From Alphaproteobacteria bacterium (GTDB taxonomy: Bacteria; Pseudomonadota; Alphaproteobacteria; Ferrovibrionales; Ferrovibrionaceae), in NCBI GenBank assembly GCA_017307375.1, contig JAFKFH010000022.1, forward strand, positions 62,001 through 126,000: a stretch of DNA of 64,000 nucleotides. Reading direction: 5' to 3'. Below are positions 43,502 to 52,522 of the stretch, in pieces. A program made the position numbers and the translations under genes. Position 1 is the first letter of the stretch, and every line of letters starts with the position of its first letter. The notes beneath the pieces are model-generated. The model had not been told where the DNA came from. It saw nothing but the letters and a program-made list of their open reading frames with translations, and ran no database searches.

Positions 43502-44872
43502 ATGGAACGATCTGCGGTGTCAGTCACGGCCGAGCCGGTGGCCGAGCGATCGCTCGGCGTCATCGCCTGCACCGCGCTCGTCATCGGCAACGTCGTCGGT
43601 TCCGGCTTCTTCCTGTCGCCGGCGGCGCTCGCCCCATACGGTACCGTGGCGCTGATCGGCTGGGGGCTGATGTCGGTCGCGGCGATGTGCCTGGGCCTGG
43701 TCTTTGCCCGGCTCGCACGCATCGCGCCCGAGGCGGGCGGACCATATGCCTATACCCGGCTCGGCTTCGGCGACTTCGCCGGCTTCCTGATCGCCTGGGG
43801 CTACTGGATCTCGATGTGGGTGTCGCAGCCGGCGATGGCGCTGGCCTTCGTCGGCTATCTGCGTGTCTTCATGCCCTCGCTCGCCTCGCACCCGCTCGCC
43901 AGTCTCGGGCTGGCGCTTGCGGCGATGTGGGGCGTGGCGGCGGTCAACCTGCGCGGCGTCGGCGAGGCCGGACGGCTGCAGGTGCTGATGGTCTCGGTCA
44001 AGCTGGTGCCGTTCCTGGCCGTCGCCATCCTCGGGCTGTTCTGGGTCGACTGGCATCGCTTCACCCCGGTCAATCCGACCGCCGATCCGTTCCTCGTCGC
44101 GCTGTCGGCGACGATGCCGCTGACCATGTTCGCCTTCCTCGGCATCGAATCGGCGACCGTGCCGGCCGGCAACGTCCGCGATCCGCGGCGCACGATCCCG
44201 CTCTCGACCATGCTGGGCACCGGCATCTCGGCGCTCGTCTTCATCCTCGGCACGCTGTCGGTGATGGGGGTGATGACGGCTGCCGAACTGGGCCAGTCGG
44301 CGGCCCCCTTCGCCGATGCCGCCACCAAGATGTGGGGCGGCTGGGCCGGCTATCTGATCGCCTTTGCCGCGATGCTCTCCTCGCTCTGCGCGTTGAACGG
44401 CTGGACCTTGCTGATGTCGCAGGTGCCGATGGCGGCGGCGCGCGACGGCACGCTGCCGGCGGTGTTCGCCCGGCTGAATTCGCGCGGTGTGCCGGCATGC
44501 GGCATCTACATTTCGGTCGGGCTGTCCTCGGTGCTGCTGATCCTGCAATCGACCGGGGTCTCGCGGCTGATCGCGATCTATGACTTCGTCGTCGAACTGT
44601 CGACGGTCGCCGAGATGGTGCCCTATGTCTTCTGCTCGCTGGTCGAGGGGGTGCTGCTGGTCACGCTCGGCCGCCGCGAGGGGCTGGGCAGCCCGCGCAC
44701 CTACGTGCCGCTCGCCACCGTCGCCTTCATCTTCTCGCTATGGACAATCTTCGGCTCGGGGCCACAGGCCGGCATGTGGGGGCTGCTGCTGCTGCTCGCC
44801 GGCCTGCCGCTCTATGTCCTGCTGCAACGCAACAAGACCCGGGCCCAACATCGGAGGAGCGACCTGCCATGA
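43502..44872 (+). CDS. APC-family amino acid permease/antiporter (AdiC-like), first of two
   Basis: 456-aa permease with 12 helices. It has the APC signature VIGNVVGSGFFLSPAAL in helix 1 and, as in AdiC, a Tyr in YWISMWVSQ, FLGIESATVPAGN (Glu equivalent of AdiC E208) and LNGWTLLMSQVPMAA (Trp equivalent of W293). This suggests arginine:agmatine or lysine/ornithine-type exchange, but it is more distant from AdiC than the second permease. The ATG at 43502 follows GGGGGAAGC. Its TGA overlaps the decarboxylase ATG, so both are translated together. Confidence 0.88.
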   Translation: MERSAVSVTAEPVAERSLGVIACTALVIGNVVGSGFFLSPAALAPYGTVALIGWGLMSVAAMCLGLVFARLARIAPEAGGPYAYTRLGFGDFAGFLIAWGYWISMWVSQPAMALAFVGYLRVFMPSLASHPLASLGLALAAMWGVAAVNLRGVGEAGRLQVLMVSVKLVPFLAVAILGLFWVDWHRFTPVNPTADPFLVALSATMPLTMFAFLGIESATVPAGNVRDPRRTIPLSTMLGTGISALVFILGTLSVMGVMTAAELGQSAAPFADAATKMWGGWAGYLIAFAAMLSSLCALNGWTLLMSQVPMAAARDGTLPAVFARLNSRGVPACGIYISVGLSSVLLILQSTGVSRLIAIYDFVVELSTVAEMVPYVFCSLVEGVLLVTLGRREGLGSPRTYVPLATVAFIFSLWTIFGSGPQAGMWGLLLLLAGLPLYVLLQRNKTRAQHRRSDLP

Positions 44873-47190
44873 CCCCGTCCATCGAAGCCCGCCTGGGCAT
44901 GCGGATCCTGATCGTCGACGACGAACTGGCCGCCAGCAGCGCGAACGGCCGTGCCGTCCGGGCGATCTGCGCCGACCTCGCCGGCCGCGGCGTCGACGTG
45001 GTCGAGGCGCTGGCCCCCGCCGATGCCCGCGCCATCGTCAATTCGGATTCCTCGATCCAGTGCGTGATCCTCGACTGGGATCTGGTCGACGATGTCGACC
45101 ACCAGGGCGAGAAGGCATTGCTGGGCGAGATCCGCCGCCGCAATGCCGCGCTGCCGGTATTCCTGCTGACCACCCGTTCGGCCGCTTCGGAAATCCCGGC
45201 CGAGGTGATGCAGCAGGCCGACGATTTCATCTGGCTTCTGGAAGATACCCCGACCTTCATCGGCGGCCGGATCGTGGCGGCGATGCAGCGCTATCGCCAG
45301 CAGGTGCTGCCCCCGTTCTTCGGCGCGCTGGCGCGCTTCTCGCAGGTCCACGAATATTCCTGGCATACGCCTGGGCATACCGGCGGCACCGCCTTCCTCA
45401 AGCATCCGGCCGGCCGCGCCTTCTTCGAATTCTTCGGCGAGGAACTGTTCCGTTCGGACCTGTCGATCTCGGTCGGCGAGCTGGGCTCGCTGCTCGACCA
45501 TTCAGGGCCGATCGGAGCGGCCGAGCGCTACGCCGCCCGGGTGTTCGGCGCCCATCGGACCTATTTCGTCACCAACGGGTCGTCGACCTCGAACCGCGTG
45601 ATCCTGATGGCGAGCGTGACGCGCAACCAGATCGCGCTGTGCGACCGCAACTGCCACAAGTCGGTCGAGCATGCGATGACGCTGTCCGGCGCGATTCCGA
45701 CCTACCTGACGCCGTCGCGCAACCGCTATGGCATCATCGGGCCGATCCTGCCCGAGCGTCTCGACGCCGCTGCGATCGGCCGGGCCATCGCCGACAATCC
45801 GCTGGCGCGCGGCAAGGGCATCGACCAGACGCCGGTGCATGCGGTGATCACCAACTCGACCTATGACGGCCTCTGCTACAACGTCACGCGGGTCGAGCAG
45901 TTGCTGGGGCAGACGGTGGACCGGCTGCATTTCGACGAGGCGTGGTACGGCTATGCCCGCTTCAATCCGCTCTATCGCGACCGCCACGCGATGCATGGCG
46001 ACCCGAAGGCCCATGATCCGAAAGGGCCGACGGTCTTCGCCACCCAGTCGACCCACAAGCTGCTGGCCGCCCTGTCGCAGGCCTCCTACATCCATGTCCG
46101 CGACGGGCGCCGCCCGATCGACCATGGCCGCTTCAACGAGGCGTTCATGATGCATGCCTCGACCTCGCCGCAATACGCGATCATGGCGTCCAACGACGTC
46201 AGCGCGGCGATGATGGATGGCAATTCGGGCGAGGTGCTGACGACCGAATCGATCCGCGAGGCCGTCGGATTCCGCCAGATGATGGCGCGGCTGTCGGCCG
46301 ATTTCGCCGATCGCGGCGAATGGTTCTTCACGCCCTGGCAGCCCGACCGGGTCAAGGACCCCGCGGCCCGCAAGCCGGTGCGCTTCCACCTGGCGCCCGA
46401 GGATCTGCTGGTGCGCGATCCCGCCGCCTGGGTGCTGCGCCCGAACGAGACCTGGCACGGCTTCGGCGCGATCGAGGACGACTACTGCATGCTCGACCCG
46501 ATCAAGGTCTCGATCGTGACACCGGGCGTGGCCGACAAGGGCGGGCTGGCCGCGACCGGCATTCCGGCGGCGCTGGTGACGGCCTATCTGGACCAGCAGG
46601 GCATCGTCGTCGAGAAGACGACCGACTTCACCATCCTGTTCCTGTTCTCGCTCGGCATCACCAAGGGCAAATGGGGCACGCTGGTCAATGCGCTGCTCGA
46701 CTTCAAGCGCGACTACGATGCCAACGCGCCGCTCGAACATGTGCTGCCGGCGCTGGTGGCGGCCTATCCCGACCGCTATGGCCCGATGGGGCTGAAGGAT
46801 CTGGCCGGCGAGATGTTTGCGGCAATGGCGCGCTTCCGCACCACCGACTTCCTGTCGCAGGCCTTTTCGATCCTGCCGCGGCCCGATCACAGCCCGGTCG
46901 AGGCCTATGAGCATCTGGTCCGCGGCGAGGTCGAGAAGGTCGGGCTGGCCGCGATGGCCGGCCGCACCGTCGCGACCGGGGTCGTGCCCTATCCGCCGGG
47001 CATCCCGCTGCTGATGCCGGGCGAGAATGCCGGGCCGGCCGACGGCCCGCTGCTCGGCTATCTCAAGTCGCTCGAAGCCTACGACCGGCTGTTTCCCGGC
47101 TTCACCCACGATACCCACGGCGTCGAGGTCGAGGGGGGCGAGTACCGGGTGCTCTGCCTGCGGCCGAAGGCCGCGGCGCGTCGGCGCTGA
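44869..47190 (+). CDS. adiA: Inducible arginine decarboxylase (AdiA-type, PLP-dependent)
   Basis: 773-aa fold-type I decarboxylase consuming a proton per arginine to form agmatine and CO2. The N-terminal wing domain (about 10-130, MRILIVDDE) resembles a receiver fold, as in AdiA/LdcI. The core has HTPGHTGGTAFLKHP, the PLP lysine K397 in QSTHKLLAALSQAS, and the C-terminal IVVEKTTDFTILFLFSLG followed by TKGKWGTLVNALLDFKRDYD, closer to AdiA than to LdcI. The neighbouring adiC strongly supports arginine. Such enzymes are decamers active at low pH. Start in an ATGA overlap with the first permease; adiC follows after 24 nt. Confidence 0.9.
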   Translation: MTPSIEARLGMRILIVDDELAASSANGRAVRAICADLAGRGVDVVEALAPADARAIVNSDSSIQCVILDWDLVDDVDHQGEKALLGEIRRRNAALPVFLLTTRSAASEIPAEVMQQADDFIWLLEDTPTFIGGRIVAAMQRYRQQVLPPFFGALARFSQVHEYSWHTPGHTGGTAFLKHPAGRAFFEFFGEELFRSDLSISVGELGSLLDHSGPIGAAERYAARVFGAHRTYFVTNGSSTSNRVILMASVTRNQIALCDRNCHKSVEHAMTLSGAIPTYLTPSRNRYGIIGPILPERLDAAAIGRAIADNPLARGKGIDQTPVHAVITNSTYDGLCYNVTRVEQLLGQTVDRLHFDEAWYGYARFNPLYRDRHAMHGDPKAHDPKGPTVFATQSTHKLLAALSQASYIHVRDGRRPIDHGRFNEAFMMHASTSPQYAIMASNDVSAAMMDGNSGEVLTTESIREAVGFRQMMARLSADFADRGEWFFTPWQPDRVKDPAARKPVRFHLAPEDLLVRDPAAWVLRPNETWHGFGAIEDDYCMLDPIKVSIVTPGVADKGGLAATGIPAALVTAYLDQQGIVVEKTTDFTILFLFSLGITKGKWGTLVNALLDFKRDYDANAPLEHVLPALVAAYPDRYGPMGLKDLAGEMFAAMARFRTTDFLSQAFSILPRPDHSPVEAYEHLVRGEVEKVGLAAMAGRTVATGVVPYPPGIPLLMPGENAGPADGPLLGYLKSLEAYDRLFPGFTHDTHGVEVEGGEYRVLCLRPKAAARRR

Positions 47191-47214
47191 TCGCGGCGGA
47201 AGGGGGACAGGAAC

Positions 47215-48687
47215 ATGGCAAGCGGCAACAAGATCGGACTGGTGCCGGCAACGCTGATGGTCGCGGGCAACATGATGGGCTCGGGCGTGTTCATGCTGCC
47301 CGCCAATCTCGCGGCGATCGGCGGGATCGCCATCTTCGGCTGGGTGATCACCGTGGTCGGCGCGCTGGCCCTGGCCCTGACCTTCGCCAAGCTCGCCGCC
47401 ATCGACCCGGCGGCCGGCGGCCCCTATGCCTACGCCCGCAAGGCCTATGGCGACTACATGGGCTACCAGACCAACCTGATCTACTGGCTGGCCAATGTCG
47501 TCGGCAATGTCGGGCTGGCGGTCGCGGGGCTCGGCTACCTGACCAATTTCTTTCCAGTGCTGAAGGAACCGCTGGTCGCGGCGCTGGCCCAGGTCGCGGT
47601 GGTGTGGTTCCTGATCTATGCCAACATCCTGGGGCCGAAATTCGTCGGCCGGCTGCAGTCGTTCACCACCGTCTTCGCGCTGGTCCCGATCATCGGCATG
47701 GCGCTGCTCGGCTGGTTCTGGTTCTCGGGCGGCACTTATGCCCAGGGCTGGAACGTGTCGGGGCATGACAGCATGGGGGCGATCGGCGCCACGCTGAACT
47801 TCACTCTCTGGGCCTTCATCGGGGTCGAAAGCGCCTCGGTCTCGGCCGGGGTGGTCGAGAATCCGCAGCGCAACGTGCCGATCGCGACCGTGGTCGGCGT
47901 CGTCCTGGCCGCGGTCTGCTACATCCTGTCCTCCAGCGCGATCATGGGCATGATCCCGAACGCCGAACTGGTGAAGTCGTCGGCGCCGTTCGCCGATGCG
48001 GCACGGGTGGCGCTGGGGCCGGTCGCGGGCAACATCGTGGCGCTATGCGCCGCGGTCGGCTGCCTCGGCTCGCTCGGTGGCTGGACCTTGCTGGTCGGGC
48101 AGACGGCCAAGGCTGCCGCCGACGACGGGCTGTTTCCCAACATCTTCGCCAAGGTCAATTCCAAGGACGTGCCGTCGGTCGGGCTGGCGCTGGTCGGCGT
48201 CATCATGACGGTCCAGATCATCCTGACGATGTCGCCCACCGCCTCCGAGCAGTTCGGCAAGATCGCCTCGATCGCCGTGATCATGACCTTGCTGCCCTAT
48301 ATCTACTCGGCGATCGCGATCAAGGTGCTCGGCTACAAGAAGCTGCCGCCGAACGAATATGGCCTCTATGTCGTCATCGGGCTGGTCGCGGCGGTCTACA
48401 GCCTGTGGGCGATGGTCGGGTCCGACGGCCAGCAGACCCGCTGGTCGCTGATCTTCGTGGTCGCCACCATCGTGTTCTATGCCCTGGCCCTGACCCACAA
48501 GCGCGAGGTCGAGGAAGCCAAGGTGGCGGTCGGCGGCCATGCGCCACGCTGGATCCGCTATGCCACGCTCGTCATCACGATCGTCGCGTTGGCCTTGATG
48601 TTCTGGGAATCGGTCGGTAAGCATCGTGGCCTGAATCTGTTGAACCGGGCACCGCCGCCGGCGGTGACGGCATCCCCAACCGGCTAG
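47215..48687 (+). CDS. adiC: Arginine:agmatine antiporter AdiC
   Basis: 490-aa, 12-helix APC antiporter exchanging external arginine for internal agmatine. It is very close to enteric AdiC through long stretches: NKIGLVPATLMVAGNMMGSG, GGPYAYARKAYGDYMGYQTN, NFTLWAFIGVESASVSAGVV and CLGSLGGWTLLVGQTAKAAA. Residues known to matter in AdiC are kept: GSG in helix 1, the Tyr of YWLANVVGN, Trp/Glu in LWAFIGVES (W202, E208) and the Trp of GGWTLL (W293). A ribosome site GGAAGGGGGACAGGAAC precedes the ATG. With adiA it forms a proton-consuming acid-resistance pair. Confidence 0.92.
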   Translation: MASGNKIGLVPATLMVAGNMMGSGVFMLPANLAAIGGIAIFGWVITVVGALALALTFAKLAAIDPAAGGPYAYARKAYGDYMGYQTNLIYWLANVVGNVGLAVAGLGYLTNFFPVLKEPLVAALAQVAVVWFLIYANILGPKFVGRLQSFTTVFALVPIIGMALLGWFWFSGGTYAQGWNVSGHDSMGAIGATLNFTLWAFIGVESASVSAGVVENPQRNVPIATVVGVVLAAVCYILSSSAIMGMIPNAELVKSSAPFADAARVALGPVAGNIVALCAAVGCLGSLGGWTLLVGQTAKAAADDGLFPNIFAKVNSKDVPSVGLALVGVIMTVQIILTMSPTASEQFGKIASIAVIMTLLPYIYSAIAIKVLGYKKLPPNEYGLYVVIGLVAAVYSLWAMVGSDGQQTRWSLIFVVATIVFYALALTHKREVEEAKVAVGGHAPRWIRYATLVITIVALALMFWESVGKHRGLNLLNRAPPPAVTASPTG

Positions 48688-48706
48688 AGGCCATCCAGCC
48701 AGCTTC

Positions 48707-49747
48707 ATGCGCAAGAAGACCGACCCGAAGCTGATCGGCGCCGCGATCCTGGGGACGCTGGCCCTGGTGATCGCGGCCATCGTGCTGTTCGGCTCGGGCC
48801 GGGTCGTCGATGACCGGCCGCGCGCCGTGATCTTCTTCGATGGTTCGGTCAACGGCCTGGCGCGCGGCGCGGCGGTGACGCTGCGCGGTGTCCAGATCGG
48901 CGAGGTCGTCGATGTCCGCCTGCGTGCCGATTTCGGCGAGCGGCTGGTGACGATCCCGGTCTATGTCGCCTTCGATCGTGGCCGGGCCGACGTGGTCGGC
49001 AGCAACGGCCGGCCGTTCGCGATGGCGCTCGACACGGCAATCCAGCGCGGCCTGCGGGCCCAGCTGCTGCCGCAATCGGTGATCACCGGGCAACTCTACG
49101 TCGAATTGAGCTTCCTGCCGGACGTGCCGATCCGCCTGGTCGGCGCCGATCGCCAGACGCCGGAAATACCGGCGGCGCCGCGCATCCTCGACCAGTTGAA
49201 GAACGAGCTGGCGAGCCTGCCGCTGCAACAGATCGGAAACGGCGCGCTGCGCGTGCTCGGGCTGCTCGACGGGTTGCTCAACACGCCCGAGCTGTCGCGC
49301 ACCCTGGCCGACGCCGCGCAATCCTCGGCCGAGCTGCGCGACCTGCTGGGCGAGGTCCGCGGCCAGGTCGCGCCGGTCGGCGACAGCGTCAACCAGGCCA
49401 CCGTCGCGGCCGCCCAGGCGATGGCCGATACCGATGCCGTCGCCCATGAATTGAAGTCGGAACTGGTGACGACACTGGCCCAGATCCGCCAGACGCTGAA
49501 GGTCTACGAGACGCAGGGCCAGGCGGTCGGGCGCGACATCCTGGGCCTGCTGCGCTCGGCCGATCGCAGCCTGATGCTCATCGACAACGTGGCGCTCGGC
49601 ATGGCCGGCACGGTCGGCGAGGGCAATGCGCCGCGCGCCGACCTCGACCAGACCATCCGCAACCTCGCCGCCGCGACGCGGGCGCTGCGCGGCCTTGCCG
49701 AAACGCTCGAACGCAATCCCAACGCCCTGATCACCGGGCGACGTTGA
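48707..49747 (+). CDS. MCE/MlaD-family membrane-anchored protein, orphan
   Basis: 346-aa protein: one N-terminal membrane segment (about residues 10-28), an MCE domain (about 38-140; FFDGSVNGLARGAAVTLRGVQIGEVV), then a long helical C-terminal region. MCE proteins form hexameric rings that move lipids between membranes, usually with an MlaE permease and MlaF ATPase. Neither is next to it here, so it must work with components elsewhere or independently. It begins 19 nt after adiC and its stop is just upstream of the aldolase ribosome site. The similarity is to PqiB/MlaD-like proteins with one MCE domain. Confidence 0.87.
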   Translation: MRKKTDPKLIGAAILGTLALVIAAIVLFGSGRVVDDRPRAVIFFDGSVNGLARGAAVTLRGVQIGEVVDVRLRADFGERLVTIPVYVAFDRGRADVVGSNGRPFAMALDTAIQRGLRAQLLPQSVITGQLYVELSFLPDVPIRLVGADRQTPEIPAAPRILDQLKNELASLPLQQIGNGALRVLGLLDGLLNTPELSRTLADAAQSSAELRDLLGEVRGQVAPVGDSVNQATVAAAQAMADTDAVAHELKSELVTTLAQIRQTLKVYETQGQAVGRDILGLLRSADRSLMLIDNVALGMAGTVGEGNAPRADLDQTIRNLAAATRALRGLAETLERNPNALITGRR

Positions 49748-49761
49748 AAGGTAGTTCCACG

Positions 49762-50523
49762 ATGTCCGCCAGCCGTCTTCGCCAATCCTTCGCGTCGGGC
49801 GCCGCCGTGGTCAACGGCTGGCTGGCCGTGCCCAGCCTGTTTTCGGCCGAGATCATGGCCCGCGCCGGCTGGGACGCCATCACCATCGACATGCAGCACG
49901 GCGCCGTCGATTACGGCGATGCGCTGGCCATGCTGACCGCGATCACCGCCGGCGGCCAGGCGGCGCCGATGGTGCGGGTGCCTTGGAACGAGCCGGGTGC
50001 GATCATGCGCATGCTCGATGCCGGGGCACTCGGCATCATCTGCCCGATGATCGAATCGGCCGAGCAGGCGCGCGCCTTCGTGCGGTCCTGCTGCTACCCG
50101 CCGCGCGGGGCGCGCAGCTTCGGCCCGATCCGGGCCCGGCTGGTCTATGGCGACGGCTATGCCGCCACCGCCAATGACGACGTCATGCCGTTCGCGATGA
50201 TCGAAACGGCCGAGGCGCTGGCGCGAGTCGACGAAATCCTCGATGTCGAGGGGCTGGCCGGCGTCTATATCGGACCGGCCGATCTCGCCTTCTCGCTGGG
50301 CGAGACGCCGCGCTTCGATCCGGTGGCGCCGCGGGTCGTCGAGGCGATCGATCGCGTGCTGGCGGCGGCCAAGGCCCGCGGCCTGGTCGCCGGCATCCAC
50401 AACGGCACGCCCGCCTACGCCCGGGCGATGATCGCCAAGGGTTTCCAGCTGGTCACCGTGGGCAGCGACGCGCGTTTCATCGAGACGGGCGCCAAGGCGA
50501 TGCTGGCGGAGATGCGGGCCTAA
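49762..50523 (+). CDS. HpcH/HpaI-family class II aldolase
   Basis: 253-aa TIM-barrel aldolase of the 4-hydroxy-2-oxovalerate/2-keto-3-deoxy acid type, making pyruvate and an aldehyde. Active-site residues: H46 in DMQHG, R72 in VRVPW, metal-binding E148 in MIETAEAL and D174 in IGPADLAFSLG. The second metal ligand segment is normal. The ATG at 49762 follows GAAAGG by about 10 nt; the TTG at 49744 is within that ribosome site. No catabolic cluster surrounds it, so its substrate is unknown. It is convergent with a NUDIX gene; the stops overlap. Confidence 0.9.
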   Translation: MSASRLRQSFASGAAVVNGWLAVPSLFSAEIMARAGWDAITIDMQHGAVDYGDALAMLTAITAGGQAAPMVRVPWNEPGAIMRMLDAGALGIICPMIESAEQARAFVRSCCYPPRGARSFGPIRARLVYGDGYAATANDDVMPFAMIETAEALARVDEILDVEGLAGVYIGPADLAFSLGETPRFDPVAPRVVEAIDRVLAAAKARGLVAGIHNGTPAYARAMIAKGFQLVTVGSDARFIETGAKAMLAEMRA

Positions 50524-51320
50524 CGCGAGACGCGGTCCAGCGGCACCTCGGTGATGCCATAGCCGGCCTCGGCCGGAATGCGCAGCACCGCGCCGCCGGG
50601 CGCGTCGTTGTCCAGCTCGGGCATCACCGTGACCACCTTGCGGGCCTGGGCCGACGACAGCGCCTCGGTCACGGTGGCGCTGTCGGCCAGCATCTTCAGG
50701 TTCATCCGGGTGGCGAAGACGATGGTCGCCTTGCCGTCCTCGGCGTCGGCCAGCGCCTTGGCCGGATTGACCCACAGCGAATCGACCGATTCGCTGCCGT
50801 CGTGGCGGGCGATCTGGTCGGCCGGCGCGGCGGCGGCGAAGAAATGGGTGTCGAAGCGCTTGGGCATCACGTTCGGCGTGACCCAGTGGGCGAACGGCAC
50901 CAGCCGGTCCAGCGCCAGTTCAAGCCCCTCGGCGGCGAGGAAGGCGCGCATCGTGATGTCGCCGCGGTCGAGCAGCTTGCGATAGCGGTCGAGATGGGCC
51001 AGCCGCTCCGGCCCGACCATCCGGCCCTCGGCCCGGCGGTCATAGGCCAGCAGCAGCCCCGATTCCTCGAAGGCCTCGCGCACCGCCGCGACGGCAAAGC
51101 CCAGCGCCGCGGGCGGCAGCAGGTTTAGCCCGTGGCAGAGTTCCGACAGCACCGGCTCGTCGTCGCCGGCGGCCAGCTTGCCGCCGGGGAACACCAGCGC
51201 GCCCGAGGCGAAGTCGATGGCGTGGTGGCGCTTGACCATCAGCACCTCGAGGCCGTCGGCGCCGTCGCGCAGCATCAGGATGGTGGCGGCGGGAATGATC
51301 TTCTGGTCGGTATCGGACAT
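50520..51320 (-). CDS. NUDIX hydrolase
   Basis: 266-aa NUDIX-fold hydrolase (cleaves nucleoside diphosphates linked to another moiety). The catalytic helix reads AAVREAFEESGLLL (R81, E82, E85, E86), but the upstream glycines (PGGK, 46-47) are much further away than the 13-residue NUDIX-box spacing, so an insertion of about 20 residues splits the box, as in the NUDT19/RppH-unlike long NUDIX proteins. N-terminal ATILMLRDGADGLEVLMVKR is the first strand pair. Substrate unknown. The end overlaps the convergent aldolase stop by 4 nt. Confidence 0.85.
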   Translation of the reverse strand: MSDTDQKIIPAATILMLRDGADGLEVLMVKRHHAIDFASGALVFPGGKLAAGDDEPVLSELCHGLNLLPPAALGFAVAAVREAFEESGLLLAYDRRAEGRMVGPERLAHLDRYRKLLDRGDITMRAFLAAEGLELALDRLVPFAHWVTPNVMPKRFDTHFFAAAAPADQIARHDGSESVDSLWVNPAKALADAEDGKATIVFATRMNLKMLADSATVTEALSSAQARKVVTVMPELDNDAPGGAVLRIPAEAGYGITEVPLDRVSR

Positions 51321-51389
51321 GATCTCAGGGACTGTTGGGTCGACGAACGATCCTGCCCCGTATCGCGGTGCGGCAGCAAGCCCCGCGCC

Positions 51390-52124
51390 TCATTCCACCT
51401 TCATCGCGCCGAGAATGGCGCCGCCATGGCCGTTGTAGCCGGCCTGGACCAGCAGGACGGCGGGCCGCGGCAGGTCGTCGGGCAGGGCGACGGTCAGCGC
51501 CTCGCCGCTCCATTGGCCAAGCTTGGTCCAGCCGCGGACTACCCATTCATAGGTGAGCGTCTTGCCTGCATTCTCGCCGCGTTCGATGGCGACTTCGGCG
51601 CGCGCCTGCAGCGGGCAGAGCCAGACGGTCGCCGGCATGCCCTGGTAGGGGCCTTCGCCGATGTCGAGCACCCGACCGTCCGGGGTGTCGCGCAGGGCCA
51701 GGCGCAGATGGGGCAGGGTGGCGGCCTTGGCGATCAGCCGCTCGATCGCCGGGCGGTCCGATCCGACGGTCTGGCTGGTCCCCTGGATCACCGCCTGGGG
51801 GGTGTAGAGGTAACCGGTGCCCATCGTCTTCTGGTAGGCCTTCTGCCGCCGCGTGTGGCCGGGCAGGCCCAGCGTATCCTTCCAGCCGAGATGGTCCCAG
51901 TAATCGACATGCAGCGACATGGCGATGACGTCGGGCCGCCTGGCCAGGTCGGCCAGGACCGCATCGGCCGACGGGCAGGAGGCGCAGCCTTCGCTGGTGA
52001 ACAGTTCTACCACCACGGGTCCCTGCGCGGCGCCTTCCTCGGGCGAGCCGGCACGCAAGCCGGTGCCGGGAACGGCACAAAGCAAGGCGGCAAGCGCCAC
52101 GAAGGCGGACAGGGTCGATCGCAT
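51390..52124 (-). CDS. DUF1223 family, secreted thioredoxin-like protein
   Basis: 244-aa protein of the DUF1223 family, common in alphaproteobacteria. A signal peptide ends TGLRAGS; the family begins VVELFTSEGCASCPSADAVL with a CxxC (CASC), in a thioredoxin-like strand-helix setting, followed by HVDYWDHLGWKD and TPQAVIQG. The role is not established; the redox pair suggests periplasmic disulfide chemistry. The ATG at 52122-52124 gives the signal peptide and has AAGG 9 nt upstream; the frame stays open further upstream only through the operator of the divergent operon. Confidence 0.87.
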   Translation of the reverse strand: MRSTLSAFVALAALLCAVPGTGLRAGSPEEGAAQGPVVVELFTSEGCASCPSADAVLADLARRPDVIAMSLHVDYWDHLGWKDTLGLPGHTRRQKAYQKTMGTGYLYTPQAVIQGTSQTVGSDRPAIERLIAKAATLPHLRLALRDTPDGRVLDIGEGPYQGMPATVWLCPLQARAEVAIERGENAGKTLTYEWVVRGWTKLGQWSGEALTVALPDDLPRPAVLLVQAGYNGHGGAILGAMKVE

Positions 52125-52206
52125 GGTCGCAACCTTACGGCCGGGGCGGCCGCTGCTGCATCTCACGAGCGGGTGATGCCCGTCAACTCGGCGTGACGCG
52201 CGACCT

Positions 52207-52248
52207 TTGACTTTCGCATCCATATTGTTATCTTGGTACATAGATAAC
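52207..52248 (+). promoter_or_regulatory. Promoter and perfect inverted-repeat operator of the RHH operon
   Basis: TTGACT (52207-52212), 16-nt spacer, TATCTT (52229-52234). A perfect 7-bp inverted repeat GTTATCT-N8-AGATAAC (52227-52248) covers the -10 and start site, the usual position for an autorepressor. It lies 8-29 nt upstream of the ribbon-helix-helix gene. Confidence 0.7.
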
Positions 52249-52255
52249 GGGATTG

Positions 52256-52522
52256 ATGATGGCAAACCACGAGATCGAGCGGGTCCAGACCGGGGTGCGG
52301 CTGGAGAAGCGGCTGCTGAAAGTGCTGAAGGCGCTGGCCGAGCTGAAAGACATCAGCCTGGGCGACCTGATCGAGGGGATCGTCTTGCATGCCTTCGAGG
52401 GCCGGGCGCCGTTCGGCACCGAGACGCTGGCGCAGATCGCCGCGCTGAAGGCGGTCTACGGCCTCGATCTCGACGCCGGGGCCAGCCATCGGCTGATCGA
52501 GACGGGAAAGGACGGGCGATGA
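52256..52522 (+). CDS. Small ribbon-helix-helix-like protein, putative repressor
   Basis: 88-aa (or 87-aa from the next ATG) protein. The central part VQTGVRLEKRLLKVLKALAE-LKDISLGDLIEGIVLHAF fits a ribbon-helix-helix: a short strand (VQTGVRL), then two helices with a turn at DISLGD. RHH proteins are dimeric DNA-binding repressors, often autoregulated; a perfect inverted repeat covers its promoter. The stop overlaps the next gene in ATGA. The C-terminal third (LAQIAALKAVYGLDL) is helical and of unknown role. The arrangement resembles an antitoxin-first toxin-antitoxin pair, but the partner is not a known toxin. Confidence 0.7.
   Translation: MMANHEIERVQTGVRLEKRLLKVLKALAELKDISLGDLIEGIVLHAFEGRAPFGTETLAQIAALKAVYGLDLDAGASHRLIETGKDGR

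Noticed and set aside
45502-47766. 754-codon minus-strand frame opposite adiA and adiC
   Set aside because: Spans parts of two well-identified genes on the other strand and has a biased, domain-free product.
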